NCBI RefSeq assembly: GCF_019334345.1
Contig: NZ_JAHWQX010000005.1
Location: 124,001 to 188,000, forward strand
DNA length: 64,000 bases
Source of the DNA: Neohoeflea coraliihabitans
GTDB lineage: Bacteria > Pseudomonadota > Alphaproteobacteria > Rhizobiales > Rhizobiaceae
Reading direction: 5' to 3'
Position numbers and translations under genes: made by a program. Positions within the stretch are counted from its first letter, which is position 1; every line of letters starts with the position of its first letter. The notes under the pieces were generated by a model. That model did not search any database. It was not told the DNA's origin and saw nothing but the letters and a program-made list of their open reading frames with translations. Shown here in pieces: positions 9,296 through 18,592 of this stretch.

Positions 9296-10261
9296 TTATA
9301 GCTTGCGCAGGGCGACCCGGTTAATCAGGTGATCACGGCCCTTGCGGAGGATCAAATCAGCCCGTGGGCGGGTCGGCAATATGTTGTCGTGCAGGTTTTT
9401 CAGGTTGATGTTTTCCCAAAGGCTCTCGGCAACGGCCCGGGCTGCATCAGGCTGAATTGCGGCATAGCGGTGAAAGAAGCTTTCGGGATCGCGGAAGGCG
9501 GTCTCGCGCAGGCGCATGAAGCGCTCGACATACCAATGGTGGATGTCGGCTTCCTCGGCATCGATATAGATGGCGAAATCAAAGAAATCGGAAACGAAGG
9601 GGACGATCTTGCCATCCTCGGGCAGATCGCGCACCTGCAGCACATTGATGCCTTCGAAGATCAGGATGTCGGGCCGATCGACGACCGTGAACTCGCCCGG
9701 CAATACATCATAGGTCAGGTGAGAGTAGCTGGGCGCATGCACATTTGGCCGGCCAGCCTTGATATCGGAGAGAAAGCGCAGCACGGCGCCAACGTCATAG
9801 CTTTCCGGAAAGCCCTTGCGATCCATCAGGTCTTCACGGCGCAGGACCTCGTTGGGGTAAAGAAAGCCGTCGGTGGTGACCAGATCGACCTTCGGGCTGG
9901 ATGGCCAGCGTTTGAGAAGTTCGGCGAGAATGCGCGCCGTTGTCGACTTGCCGACCGCCACCGAGCCGGCGATGCCGATGATGAAGGGTGTTTTCCAGGC
10001 CTGGTCGATGTTGAGAAAGCTCTTGCGCTGGTGGAACAGCAGTTGCGAGGATTCGACATGCGCCGACAGAAGGCGCGACAATGACAAATAGATGCGCCGG
10101 ATCTCGTCGAGGTCGACAGGATCGTTAAGCGAGCGCAGGCGGCGCACCTCTTCCTCGGTCAAGGTCAGCGGCGTATCGGCGCGAAATCGTGACCACTGTT
10201 CGGCGGTGAAGAAGCGGAACGGCGAGAAATCATCGTCGCGAAAGTGGTCAAGGGGTTCCAT
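9296..10261 (-). CDS. coaA: Pantothenate kinase, type I
   Basis: 321 residues from the ATG at 10259-10261 ([18 protein letters not shown]), which matches the usual N-terminus; in-frame ATGs at 10318 and 10363 would add 19 or 34 proline-rich residues. Walker A is [15 protein letters not shown], followed by [13 protein letters not shown] and [12 protein letters not shown]. It phosphorylates pantothenate, the first step of CoA synthesis, and is usually feedback-inhibited by CoA. It is last in the his operon, after hisE, as in other Rhizobiales. Confidence 0.95.
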   Translation of the reverse strand: MEPLDHFRDDDFSPFRFFTAEQWSRFRADTPLTLTEEEVRRLRSLNDPVDLDEIRRIYLSLSRLLSAHVESSQLLFHQRKSFLNIDQAWKTPFIIGIAGSVAVGKSTTARILAELLKRWPSSPKVDLVTTDGFLYPNEVLRREDLMDRKGFPESYDVGAVLRFLSDIKAGRPNVHAPSYSHLTYDVLPGEFTVVDRPDILIFEGINVLQVRDLPEDGKIVPFVSDFFDFAIYIDAEEADIHHWYVERFMRLRETAFRDPESFFHRYAAIQPDAARAVAESLWENINLKNLHDNILPTRPRADLILRKGRDHLINRVALRKL

Positions 10262-10387
10262 AGGCGGTTCCGAAAGCGTTGCTGCGGGCTTTACGGGCAC
10301 CGGTCGGGACTGGGACATAGGGCTGAACTCTGGCGCCGGTTCCGGCACAAACTTCGGGCGCATTGGTCAAATGCGGTTGCGGGTGCG

Positions 10388-10762
10388 TCACTCGGACGTC
10401 CGTGCCGCCTTCTCGGCGAGGCCGCTCTGTCCGGTTCGCCTCTCCAGCTCCTGCAAGACCTCGGAGAGCGGCACATCGCTCATTCTTAGCACGACAAGCA
10501 AATGAAAGAGAAGATCGGCCGTTTCAGCAACCACAGCACCGCGCTCTCGGGAAAGCGCGGCAATCACCGTCTCGACCGCCTCTTCGCCCAGTTTCTTCGC
10601 AGCGCGTTCCATGCCGCCGGCGACCAGCTTTGCCGTCCAGGAGCTGTCGGGCGCTGCATTCGACCTGTCGGCAATGATCTGTTCGAGGTCGGCGAGGCTG
10701 AAGGATTTTGCTGCGTCAGCGTTCGAGCCGGAGGCAGGGTTCTTGTCGGCGGGCATGGGCAA
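10388..10762 (-). CDS. hisE: Phosphoribosyl-ATP pyrophosphatase
   Basis: 124 residues. The MazG-like helices carry [15 protein letters not shown] and [15 protein letters not shown], whose acidic residues bind Mg. It hydrolyses PR-ATP to PR-AMP, step 2 of histidine biosynthesis; the partner HisI is not in the window. About 20 extra residues precede the conserved core. It lies 15 bp after hisF and 24-126 bp before coaA depending on the coaA start. Confidence 0.95.
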   Translation of the reverse strand: MPMPADKNPASGSNADAAKSFSLADLEQIIADRSNAAPDSSWTAKLVAGGMERAAKKLGEEAVETVIAALSRERGAVVAETADLLFHLLVVLRMSDVPLSEVLQELERRTGQSGLAEKAARTSE

Positions 10763-10777
10763 GCTCCTGGGTGGCGC

Positions 10778-11554
10778 TCAGTCGAGACGCATCGGCAGGC
10801 CGGCGGCGGCCATATGCGCCTTGGCCTCAGCAATCGAATGGGTGCCAAAATGGAATATCGAGGCGGCAAGGACGGCGGTGGCGTGGCCGTCGCGAATGCC
10901 CTCGACCAGATGATCGAGGCTGCCAACCCCGCCGGAAGCGATCACCGGCACGCTGACGGTATCGGCCAGCGTACGGGTCAGAGCGATGTCGTAGCCGATC
11001 TTGGTGCCGTCGCGATCCATCGAGGTCAACAGGATCTCGCCGGCGCCGCGTGCCACCACCTGGCGGGCGAAGTCGATCGCATCGATGCCGGTCGGGGTAC
11101 GCCCGCCATGGGTGAAAATCTCCCACCGGTCGTCATCGCTGTCCGATGCGACCTTCTTGGCATCAATGGCCACAACGATGCATTGGTTGCCGAACTTGTC
11201 AGCCGCCTCGGCGACGAAGTCCGGATTCCTGACCGCCGCGGTGTTGATCGCCACCTTATCGGCACCGGCGAGCAGCAGCTTGCGGATGTCGGCAACCGTA
11301 CGAACGCCGCCACCCACGGTAAGGGGCATGAAACAGTGCTCAGCCGTGCGGGCGACGACGTCAAAGATCGTGTCGCGCTCGTCAGACGAGGCAGTGATGT
11401 CGAGAAAACACAATTCATCGGCGCCAGCGGCATCATAGGCACGAGCAGCCTCCACCGGATCACCGGCATCGACAAGATCTAGAAAATTGACGCCCTTAAC
11501 GACACGACCGTCCTTGACGTCGAGGCAGGGAATGACGCGTGCTTTCAAAGTCAT
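10778..11554 (-). CDS. hisF: Imidazole glycerol phosphate synthase subunit HisF (cyclase)
   Basis: 258 residues from the ATG at 11552-11554. The (beta/alpha)8 barrel begins [20 protein letters not shown] with the catalytic Asp in CLDVKDG; the second catalytic Asp is in [10 protein letters not shown], and phosphate loops are VGGGVR and ASGGVG. With HisH it makes IGP and AICAR. The start is odd: the first 43 bp are also present as an exact copy 125 bp upstream, where they overlap the hisA stop. The intact gene therefore starts at the downstream copy, whose ATG overlaps the stop of the short upstream stub. An ATG two codons earlier (11560) is also possible. Confidence 0.95.
   Translation of the reverse strand: MTLKARVIPCLDVKDGRVVKGVNFLDLVDAGDPVEAARAYDAAGADELCFLDITASSDERDTIFDVVARTAEHCFMPLTVGGGVRTVADIRKLLLAGADKVAINTAAVRNPDFVAEAADKFGNQCIVVAIDAKKVASDSDDDRWEIFTHGGRTPTGIDAIDFARQVVARGAGEILLTSMDRDGTKIGYDIALTRTLADTVSVPVIASGGVGSLDHLVEGIRDGHATAVLAASIFHFGTHSIAEAKAHMAAAGLPMRLD
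11512..11554. repeat. 43-bp direct repeat, copy within intact hisF
   Basis: Identical over 43 bp to 11637-11679, offset 125 bp. It begins exactly at the hisF ATG and ends in codon 15; bases flanking both copies differ on both sides. Confidence 0.95.
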
Positions 11555-11679
11555 ATGCATCCACTCCCGGCCGTGCCGTTTTTACTCCTTGCCCGTTCGC
11601 CGCGAGGGGGCGCGGCGCACGTGGCGGGACGGCCAACCTTGACGTCGAGGCAGGGAATGACGCGTGCTTTCAAAGTCAT
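11551..11679 (-). pseudogene. hisF 5'-end stub / 42-codon leader ORF between hisA and hisF
   Basis: The hisA stop overlaps an ATG (ATGA) preceded by AAAGGAGG, the expected ancestral hisF start. From it, 14 codons identical to hisF ([14 protein letters not shown]) run into 28 unrelated codons (VGRPATCAAPPRGE...AGSGCI) and stop at TGA 11551-11553. That TGA overlaps the ATG of intact hisF. The arrangement looks like a partial tandem duplication with an 82-bp non-homologous insert. The stub may act as a coupling leader that carries ribosomes from hisA to hisF. Whether the peptide itself has a role is unknown. Confidence 0.75.
11637..11679. repeat. 43-bp direct repeat, copy at the hisA/hisF junction
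   Basis: Exact copy of 11512-11554. Only this copy has the strong AAAGGAGG ribosome binding site and the ATGA overlap with hisA, so it occupies the ancestral position. Confidence 0.95.
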
Positions 11680-12431
11680 GCCTGCCTCCTTTCGCCGGCG
11701 CTCTTGAGAATGTCCAGCGCCTGGCGCGGATCGATACGGCCATCATAAAGGGCGCGGCCGGAAATCGCACCTTCGAGTTTGGCGGCATCCGGCTCGACCA
11801 TGCGGCGAATGTCGTCCAGCGAGGCCAGTCCACCCGAGGCGATGACAGGAATGGTCACTGCATCGGCGAGCGCGATGGTCGAGGGCCAGTTGATGCCGGC
11901 AAGGACGCCGTCACGATCGATATCGGTATAGATGATGGCCGCAACGCCGGCGCCCTCGAAGCGTCGCGCCAATTCGACCACCCCCAGTTCACTCGCCTCG
12001 GCCCAGCCCTCGACCGCCACCTTGCCACCCTTGGCATCGACGCCAACGGCGACCTGACCGGGGAAAGCCTTGCAGGCGGCGATTACCAGATCGGGATCGC
12101 GGACGGCGACCGTTCCGAGAATGACGCGCGCCAGTCCTTTGGCGAGCCAATTCTCGATGTCACGCAGGGTGCGTATACCGCCGCCAAGCTGCACGGGATT
12201 GCCTGTCGCCGCCAAGATGGCCTCGACTGCTGCGCCATTGACCGACTGACCCTCAAAAGCGCCATTCAGATCGACCACATGCAACCACTCGAATCCCATC
12301 GCCTCGAAGGCGCGCGCCTGGTCGGCGGGATTGTCATTGTAGACCGTGGCGCTGTCCATTTCGCCAAGCTTGAGGCGGACACACTGGCCATCTTTCAGGT
12401 CGATCGCTGGGAAGAGGATCTTCGCGGTCAT
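11676..12431 (-). CDS. hisA: ProFAR isomerase HisA
   Basis: 251 residues. The barrel starts [20 protein letters not shown] with the general-base Asp in PAIDLKDG; the catalytic acid Asp is in YTDIDRDG, and phosphate loops QLGGGIRT and IASGGLAS are present. It converts ProFAR to PRFAR for HisF/HisH. It starts 4 bp after hisH and its stop overlaps the start codon of the hisF stub. Confidence 0.96.
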   Translation of the reverse strand: MTAKILFPAIDLKDGQCVRLKLGEMDSATVYNDNPADQARAFEAMGFEWLHVVDLNGAFEGQSVNGAAVEAILAATGNPVQLGGGIRTLRDIENWLAKGLARVILGTVAVRDPDLVIAACKAFPGQVAVGVDAKGGKVAVEGWAEASELGVVELARRFEGAGVAAIIYTDIDRDGVLAGINWPSTIALADAVTIPVIASGGLASLDDIRRMVEPDAAKLEGAISGRALYDGRIDPRQALDILKSAGERRQA

Positions 12432-12435
12432 CGGC

Positions 12436-13086
12436 TCACGGTTTCCATTGCAAGAAATTGGCGATCAGGGCGAGACCGAGGGCCTGGCTCTTTTCCGGGT
12501 GGAACTGCGTCCCGGCCATGTTGTCGCGGCATACCGCGGCTGTCACCGCGCCGCCATAGTCGGTGGTTGCCAGGACATCTTCGGCGCGGCTTGCGCACAG
12601 CTGGTAGGAGTGAACGAAATAAGCGTGCAGGCCATCGGGACCGCTCGGAATGCCGGCAAATAGCGGATGGGTACGGCTCACATTCAGCGTGTTCCATCCA
12701 ATCTGCGGGATCTTGAGCTGCGGATCATCGGGCGTGAGGGCGATCACATCGCCGGAAATCCAGTCGAGCCCCGGCGTGTCACTCTTCTCGCGGCCACGTG
12801 TCGCCATCAGCTGCATGCCGACACAGATTCCGAGAAAAGGGCGAGCTTTGTCGCGGACGCTCGTATGCAACGCTTCGACCATACCATCAACGGCATCCAA
12901 CCCGGCCCTGCAGTCGGCATAGGCGCCGACTCCGGGCAAGACAATGCGATCTGCAGCAGCGACCTCCTCGGCGCGGTCGGTCAGTATCACCTCAGCAGCG
13001 ATGCCGTTTTCCGCGGCCGCACGTTCGAAGGCGCGCGTCGCCGAACGCAGATTGCCGGATCCATAATCGATAATGGCGATTTTCAT
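12436..13086 (-). CDS. hisH: Imidazole glycerol phosphate synthase subunit HisH (glutaminase)
   Basis: 216 residues from the ATG at 13084-13086 ([15 protein letters not shown]), chosen over an upstream in-frame start with no homology. The class I glutamine amidotransferase nucleophile is the Cys in [10 protein letters not shown], and the His-Glu pair is in [11 protein letters not shown]. It supplies ammonia to HisF. A 63-bp gap separates it from the DUF2628 gene upstream. Confidence 0.96.
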   Translation of the reverse strand: MKIAIIDYGSGNLRSATRAFERAAAENGIAAEVILTDRAEEVAAADRIVLPGVGAYADCRAGLDAVDGMVEALHTSVRDKARPFLGICVGMQLMATRGREKSDTPGLDWISGDVIALTPDDPQLKIPQIGWNTLNVSRTHPLFAGIPSGPDGLHAYFVHSYQLCASRAEDVLATTDYGGAVTAAVCRDNMAGTQFHPEKSQALGLALIANFLQWKP

Positions 13087-13149
13087 TCCTGCCGCTTCAC
13101 TTCGCTGATCTGACTGCTGATTGATATTTAATGCTTGCCGCCGCAAGGG

Positions 13150-13674
13150 TCATTGCTGACGGCCCGACGGCACCAGGCCGATATATTCGCCCGGATCGTC
13201 AGGGGCCGCGTTCACGGCGAGATGGCGCCGCGGAGGCAAAGGGGGCGGACTGCCCTGCTGATGGCCAGCGCTCTGCTTCATTGCCGCCCGGAGGAGTGCT
13301 TCTTCGCTATCGGCGGCCTCAACACGGTCCAGCAGGTGATCCCCCTTGGCAAGCCGCGAGGCAACACGCCATTGCTGGCCCTCGAAACCGACAATCAGCG
13401 CCAATCCGAAAGACAGCAGGTAGAAAAAGCCGACCTGACCGGTGAGCGCCATGGCTGCCGCAATGACGATATCGACCGCCAGAACCGCAAGTCCGGCGAA
13501 CCAGGCGCGATGCCAGAGCAGCCACAGGCCGCGGAAAAGGAAACCCGCCAGGGTAAAGCGATCGCCGATCACGCGGAGCGGACCGTGCAGTTGCTCCTTA
13601 AGGGGCCTATGCGCCGATCCCCGCAGCTGCGAGTGCGGTCGATCCGCAGATGCGAGGATTGCATAAGACGTCAC
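13150..13674 (-). CDS. DUF2628 membrane protein of the his operon
   Basis: 174 residues from a GTG at 13672-13674 with AGGGAA upstream; the start begins VTSYAILASADRP. There are two or three hydrophobic segments in the middle (TLAGFLFRGLWLLWHRAWF, LAVLAVDIVIAAAM, FFYLLSFGLALIVGF) and a proline/arginine-rich C-terminal tail. The family is recurrently found between hisB and hisH in Rhizobiales, but its function is not known. Conserved position rather than sequence motif suggests co-regulation with histidine synthesis. Confidence 0.8.
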   Translation of the reverse strand: MTSYAILASADRPHSQLRGSAHRPLKEQLHGPLRVIGDRFTLAGFLFRGLWLLWHRAWFAGLAVLAVDIVIAAAMALTGQVGFFYLLSFGLALIVGFEGQQWRVASRLAKGDHLLDRVEAADSEEALLRAAMKQSAGHQQGSPPPLPPRRHLAVNAAPDDPGEYIGLVPSGRQQ

Positions 13675-13702
13675 GGCAGCAGGTTCCCTTGCAGCTGATC
13701 TG

Positions 13703-14311
13703 TCAGACCAGCATTCCCTTGGTGGAAGGCACGGCATCGGCCATGCGCGGGTCGATCTCGCAGGCTGCACGCAGCGCCCGCGCCACCGCCTTGAAGCAGG
13801 ATTCGGCAATATGATGGCTGTTGGCGCCGTAAAGATTGGCGATGTGCAGCGTCAAGGCGCCATGCTGCGCGAAGGCCTGGAAGAATTCGCGTACGAGTTC
13901 GGTGTCGAAGGTGCCGATGCGCTGGGCCGTGAAGGCGATGTCACAGACGAGGAAGGGTCGTCCGGAAACGTCGAGGGCCGCGCGTGACAGGGTTTCGTCC
14001 ATCGGCAGGTCAATCGAGGCATAGCGGCGAATGCCCTTGCGGTCCCCAAGCGCCTTGTGCAGCGCCTGGCCAAGCGCGATACCGACATCTTCAACGGTGT
14101 GGTGATCATCGATATGCAGATCGCCCCTGGCAGAAATCTCCATGTCGATCAGCGAGTGGCGTGCCAGCTGATCGAGCATGTGATCGAAAAAGCCGATGCC
14201 GGTTGCGATCTTGGCGCGACCAGTCCCATCGATGGTGACAGAAACCTGGATGTCGGTCTCATTGGTTTTCCGCGTGATGCTGGCGGAACGGTTGACGGCG
14301 GACTGGGTCAT
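13703..14311 (-). CDS. hisB: Imidazoleglycerol-phosphate dehydratase
   Basis: 202 residues from the ATG at 14309-14311 ([20 protein letters not shown]). The duplicated metal-binding motifs are [17 protein letters not shown] and [18 protein letters not shown]. It is the monofunctional dehydratase (no HisB phosphatase domain), step 6 of the pathway. It appears to be the first gene of the leftward his operon and is divergent from hslV, with 268 bp between the starts for both promoters. Confidence 0.96.
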   Translation of the reverse strand: MTQSAVNRSASITRKTNETDIQVSVTIDGTGRAKIATGIGFFDHMLDQLARHSLIDMEISARGDLHIDDHHTVEDVGIALGQALHKALGDRKGIRRYASIDLPMDETLSRAALDVSGRPFLVCDIAFTAQRIGTFDTELVREFFQAFAQHGALTLHIANLYGANSHHIAESCFKAVARALRAACEIDPRMADAVPSTKGMLV

Positions 14312-14579
14312 CGGGCTGTCTCTCTGACGACCGCCGCGCAGGGCGATCTCGGGGTACCGGGCTCGGCCACCCTGCCAGGTCGATTGCCGGGCGGGGTGTC
14401 GCCGGCGCTCAATACCAGCCCTGCGGCGAAAATTCCAGATGGCACTGGTGCCTGTGCTGGTCAGAAGTCGGCTGCGTCCACACACCGTTTGCAATCGCTG
14501 TTTCGGCACTTACATAGGCGGAAGAGATTTTTCCGCCGGCAGCCGCCACGGCCTGCAACCGGCTAAGCGAGGATTAAAG

Positions 14580-15128
14580 ATGAGCGAGGCAAGCATGCAC
14601 GCCACGACGATCATCACTGTGCGTAAGGGCGGACAGGTGGTGATGGCGGGTGACGGCCAGGTCAGCCTGGGGCAGACCGTGATGAAGGGCAACGCCAAGA
14701 AAGTGCGGCGCATCGGCAAGGACGGCTCGGTCATTGCCGGTTTCGCCGGCGCCACGGCTGATGCCTTCACGCTGCTGGAACGGCTCGAGACCAAGCTCGA
14801 ACAGTATCCGGGCCAGTTGACGCGCGCTGCCGTCGAGCTGGCCAAGGACTGGCGCACCGACCGTTATCTCAGGCGCCTTGAAGCGATGATGCTCGTGGCC
14901 GACAAGACCGTGACCCTGGCACTGACAGGCAACGGTGATGTGCTCGAGCCGGAACATGGGACGATGGCCATCGGTTCAGGCGGAAATTATGCCTATGCGG
15001 CGGCGCGTGCCCTGATGGATACCGATCGCAACGCCGAGGAGGTGGCACGCCGGGCAATGGAAATCGCCGGCGAGATCTGCGTGTATACCAACGGCAACAT
15101 TCACATCGAAACTCTTGACGCCGAATAG
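14580..15128 (+). CDS. hslV: ATP-dependent protease subunit HslV (ClpQ)
   Basis: 182 residues from the ATG at 14580, with AGCGAGG upstream. The core begins [21 protein letters not shown], matching the mature N-terminus of the proteasome-like peptidase, whose catalytic residue is the N-terminal Thr. Here eight residues (MSEASMHA) precede that Thr, so either a short propeptide must be removed or the annotated start is too long; ATG at codon 6 would still leave MHA. It forms a dodecamer capped by HslU hexamers and degrades misfolded and regulatory proteins. Confidence 0.95.
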   Translation: MSEASMHATTIITVRKGGQVVMAGDGQVSLGQTVMKGNAKKVRRIGKDGSVIAGFAGATADAFTLLERLETKLEQYPGQLTRAAVELAKDWRTDRYLRRLEAMMLVADKTVTLALTGNGDVLEPEHGTMAIGSGGNYAYAAARALMDTDRNAEEVARRAMEIAGEICVYTNGNIHIETLDAE

Positions 15129-15215
15129 GCGGGCGGCGGAGCCACCGTGCCTGCCTGTCACGGCGAATACAGCAAGGGCTCAGACGGCCCGCGACGCAAA
15201 GACGAGACCCCAACC

Positions 15216-16523
15216 ATGACAACATTTTCTCCCCGCGAGACGGTGACCGAACTCGATCGCTTCATCATCGGTCAAAAGGAAGCCAAGCGCGCGGTCGCGA
15301 TCGCGCTGCGCAACCGCTGGCGTCGCCAGCAGCTCGACGGCCTTCTGAAAGAGGAGGTGATGCCGAAGAATATTCTGATGATCGGCCCCACCGGGGTGGG
15401 CAAAACCGAGATTTCGCGACGATTGGCGAAACTGGCCGGTGCTCCGTTCATCAAGGTCGAAGCCACCAAGTTCACAGAGGTCGGCTATGTCGGCCGCGAT
15501 GTCGAACAGATCATCCGCGATCTGGTCGAGGCGGCGATCGGTATCGTGCGCGATCGCAAGCGCAAGGAGGTCAACGCCAAGGCGCATATCAATGCCGAGC
15601 AACGGGTGCTTGATGCGCTGGTCGGTCCGACCGCATCACCGGCAACGCGGGATTCCTTTCGCAAGAAGCTGCGCGAGGGCCAGTTGGACGACAAGGAAAT
15701 CGAGGTGGAGGTGAGCGACACCGGCGGCGGCATGCCGAATTTCGAGCTTCCCGGCATGCCGGGCGCCAATATCGGCGTTCTCAACCTAGGCGACATGCTT
15801 GGCAAGGCGATGGGCGGCCGCGCCAAAAAGGTCAAGACGACCGTCAAGGATTCACACGACATGCTCGTCAATGACGAATCCGACAAGCTTCTCGACATGG
15901 AGCAGGTGCAGCAGGAAGCTTTGAAACTGGCAGAAAACGAGGGCATTGTCTTTATCGACGAGATCGACAAGATCGCAGCGCGTGACGGTGGCGCCGGTGC
16001 CGGCGTGTCGCGCGAAGGCGTGCAGCGCGATCTGTTGCCACTGGTCGAAGGTTCGACAGTTGCGACCAAATACGGGCCGGTGAAGACCGACCATGTCCTG
16101 TTCATCGCATCCGGCGCCTTTCATGTCAGCAAACCTTCAGACCTCCTCCCGGAACTGCAGGGTCGGTTGCCGATCCGTGTCGAGCTGCGTGCCCTGGAGA
16201 AGGAGGATTTCCGCCGCATCCTGACGGAGACGGAAGCCAGTCTGATCAAGCAATACATCGCGCTGATGGGAACCGAGGGTGTGACGCTCGAGTTCACTGA
16301 AGACGCAATAGACGCACTGGCCGAGGTGGCCGTTCACCTCAACGGGACGCTCGAGAACATTGGCGCTCGCCGGCTGCAGACGGTGATGGAGCGCGTTCTT
16401 GACGAGATTTCCTTCGAGGCACCGGACAGGTCAGGCTCGACAACCAAGATCGATTCGGATTATGTCCGCCAGCATGTGGGCGATCTGGCACAGGATGCCG
16501 ACCTGTCGCGCTATATCCTCTGA
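15216..16523 (+). CDS. hslU: HslU unfoldase (ClpY), ATPase of the HslUV protease
   Basis: 435 residues from ATG 15216 ([20 protein letters not shown]). AAA+ features: Walker A GPTGVGKT (57-64), pore motif GYVGRD, Walker [10 protein letters not shown], sensor region [12 protein letters not shown], and the C-terminal tail DLSRYIL that docks into HslV. The insertion domain between about 110 and 235 is present. It follows hslV by 87 bp and is probably in the same heat-shock transcript. Confidence 0.97.
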   Translation: MTTFSPRETVTELDRFIIGQKEAKRAVAIALRNRWRRQQLDGLLKEEVMPKNILMIGPTGVGKTEISRRLAKLAGAPFIKVEATKFTEVGYVGRDVEQIIRDLVEAAIGIVRDRKRKEVNAKAHINAEQRVLDALVGPTASPATRDSFRKKLREGQLDDKEIEVEVSDTGGGMPNFELPGMPGANIGVLNLGDMLGKAMGGRAKKVKTTVKDSHDMLVNDESDKLLDMEQVQQEALKLAENEGIVFIDEIDKIAARDGGAGAGVSREGVQRDLLPLVEGSTVATKYGPVKTDHVLFIASGAFHVSKPSDLLPELQGRLPIRVELRALEKEDFRRILTETEASLIKQYIALMGTEGVTLEFTEDAIDALAEVAVHLNGTLENIGARRLQTVMERVLDEISFEAPDRSGSTTKIDSDYVRQHVGDLAQDADLSRYIL

Positions 16524-16626
16524 AAGCGCAGGTCCGATACACAAGTTGCACAGCGGGGTGGGTGTCGCATCCATCTCCTGCAGCGACCCGGCGGGTGCAC
16601 CCGTCGCAGCGAAAGGATCAGACCGC

Positions 16627-17616
16627 GTGGCCGTCAATCGTTCAAGAAGTTTTCTCTTCTCGTTGGCGCTCGGGCTGATCGCCCTGGGCGGGGGACTGCT
16701 TCCACCCGCAGCGGCGGCGACCCTGGTGCCGCCCGGTAATCGCCATGCTGAACAGCCGGCCATTCCGGGTGCTTCCGTGCGGCGCACCAAGCAGACCCGT
16801 TCGACCTTTGAGGCCAAGTACGAAAAAATTCGCGATCTTCTCGCCGGCGATGCACGGCTGCGGGAAAAAATCCGCACCGTGGCTCAAAACTACAAGATCG
16901 ATCCGATGCATATTGTCGGTGCACTGGTCGGCGAGCACACCTACAATGTTGATGCCTATGACCGGCTGCAGAGCTATTACGTCAAGGCTGTCGCCTATGC
17001 CGGCGAGCGCTTCCGATTTGAATATGATGGCGAAAAGGTCACTGATTTCGTCCAGCGACCTGAATTTTCGGTCTGTGACGATTCAGCAGGATCGCGGGCC
17101 GTGTGGAGCTGCCGGGAGGAGGTCTGGAACAGCACGTTCCGCGGCAAGACCGTCGACGGCAAAAGCTTCCCGAACAACCGGTTCAACGCAGTTTTCTTCG
17201 AACCCTTCTACGCGGGGCAAACATTCGGCCTCGGGCAGTTGAGCCCGCTTACGGCCCTGAAAAATGCCGATCGCGCCGTTCAGATCTCGAGAATCAGGCC
17301 GTTCTCCGCCGAGCGCGCGGCCGGCGTTTACGAAGCGATCATGGATCCGGATTCCACCCTGGCCCTTATGGCTGCGGGCATCAGCGCCGACATCGAGGAT
17401 TATCGCCGAATTGCGGACTTCGACATCTCGGCAAACCCGGGGATTACAGCAACCCTGTACAATGTCGGGGAGGCAACACGGCGCGCGCGCGAACTTGCCG
17501 CCACGAATGCCAAACGCGCCAAGCGCGGCCAGAAAGCGAAGCTGCCCGTGGAAAATTACTATGGCTGGCTGGTCAACGACAAGGAAGCGGAACTGCGCGC
17601 CATTATCGGCAATTAA
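16627..17616 (+). CDS. Exported DUF1402 protein
   Basis: 329 residues from a GTG at 16627 with AAAGGA upstream. The N-terminus (VAVNRSRSFLFSLALGLIAL then PPAAAATLVP) is a typical Sec signal peptide with an AAA-type cleavage site near residue 32. The mature part includes IDPMHIVGALVGEHTYNVDAY and FGLGQLSPLTAL, reminiscent of lytic-transglycosylase-like folds (conserved Glu in GEH and a GLGQLSP segment), and this resemblance is only an inference. It belongs to DUF1402, common next to hslU in Rhizobiales; function unknown. The stop overlaps the stop of the convergent XRE gene. Confidence 0.75.
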   Translation: MAVNRSRSFLFSLALGLIALGGGLLPPAAAATLVPPGNRHAEQPAIPGASVRRTKQTRSTFEAKYEKIRDLLAGDARLREKIRTVAQNYKIDPMHIVGALVGEHTYNVDAYDRLQSYYVKAVAYAGERFRFEYDGEKVTDFVQRPEFSVCDDSAGSRAVWSCREEVWNSTFRGKTVDGKSFPNNRFNAVFFEPFYAGQTFGLGQLSPLTALKNADRAVQISRIRPFSAERAAGVYEAIMDPDSTLALMAAGISADIEDYRRIADFDISANPGITATLYNVGEATRRARELAATNAKRAKRGQKAKLPVENYYGWLVNDKEAELRAIIGN

Positions 17617-17993
17617 GCATCGCTCTCCGGCTCGCTTCTTTCACATGCATCCAGCCACTTTTCGAGTTCGTCGAGCGCTGCGTTGGACAAGGCCGGAAAG
17701 CTTTCGGCCAGGCGGTTGGCGAGGAGAGCAGCGCGCGGGGTCAACTCCCTCGCAGAAATGACAATGCGCGGCTGTGACAGCATGGCAAGGCGCTCGAGCT
17801 CCTCGGCTTCGTCCCAGATGATGTTGAAATATCCGATGATGCGCTGCACCAGCTGCCAGTTGGGTGCGGAGCGCTGGCCGTGTTCCAGCGCGGAGAGATA
17901 AGCGGCTGAGACGCCCAGGTCGTGCGCCATGCGGCGCTGTGTTATGCCTCTTTCGGCGCGCAACCGCCGCACCGCCGCACCGAACGGCGTCAT
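17613..17993 (-). CDS. XRE-family helix-turn-helix regulator
   Basis: 126 residues from ATG 17991-17993 (MTPFGAAVRRLRAERGITQR). The HTH_3 domain covers about residues 5-60 with QRRMAHDLGVSAAYLSALEHGQR. The C-terminal half is helical with no recognised ligand domain. Its start overlaps the stop of the Smr gene by 4 bp, so it is the last gene of the Tim44-mltA-smr operon. Its regulatory targets are not evident. The stop codons of this gene and DUF1402 overlap tail to tail (17613-17616). Confidence 0.88.
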   Translation of the reverse strand: MTPFGAAVRRLRAERGITQRRMAHDLGVSAAYLSALEHGQRSAPNWQLVQRIIGYFNIIWDEAEELERLAMLSQPRIVISARELTPRAALLANRLAESFPALSNAALDELEKWLDACERSEPESDA

Positions 17994-18592
17994 CGGTTGA
18001 TATCGCGGCGCCGGCGCAGGCGGACATACAGCGCCCCCTCGCCGCCATGACCGCGTGCCGAGGTTTCCACACCCGAAACGAGGAGGCGGAACTGCGGCTG
18101 GGTGAACCATTCGGGGATCACACGGCGCAACACACCCGCACTTCCGCCCGAGCGCCCCTTGCCGGTGATCACCAGGACGTGGCGCAGGCCGCGATCCCGC
18201 GCCTCGAGAAGAAAGTTGTAAAGCAACGGGTAGGCCTCGGTGCGGCGCAGGCCGTGAAGGTCGAGGCGAGCCTCGATGGCAAGCCGCCCGGTCTTGATCT
18301 TGCGCCAGGTGGGTTTTTCAATCGGGTGCAATGCCGGCTGGCTTGAAAAGCCATGATCCTGCGTTTCAGCTTTACGCGTTCCGGACCGCGGGGTGAGGAC
18401 CGGGGCCGCCCTGACAACCTTGGATGACGGCGTCGCGGGCTTGCTTCCTTGCCCGGCCATCAATTCGGCCATGGTCTCAGAGGCCGCCGCGTGCGGGGAA
18501 GGCGCATCATGCAACGGCGCCACCGTCCGGGTCACCCTATCCCAGACGACACGATCGTCATGCGACAGTCCCTTCCTACCCTTAGCGCTCAT
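17990..18592 (-). CDS. Smr/MutS2-domain protein
   Basis: 200 residues from ATG 18590-18592. The first ~100 residues are low-complexity linker; the Smr domain follows with ARLDLHGLRRTEAYPLLYNF (LDLHG motif) and VLVITGKGRSGGSAGVLRR (TGKG), the usual signatures. Smr domains bind or cleave nucleic acids. It overlaps mltA by 11 bp and the XRE gene by 4 bp, implying tight co-translation. The role of its constant association with MltA in Rhizobiales is unclear. Confidence 0.9.
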   Translation of the reverse strand: MSAKGRKGLSHDDRVVWDRVTRTVAPLHDAPSPHAAASETMAELMAGQGSKPATPSSKVVRAAPVLTPRSGTRKAETQDHGFSSQPALHPIEKPTWRKIKTGRLAIEARLDLHGLRRTEAYPLLYNFLLEARDRGLRHVLVITGKGRSGGSAGVLRRVIPEWFTQPQFRLLVSGVETSARGHGGEGALYVRLRRRRDINR

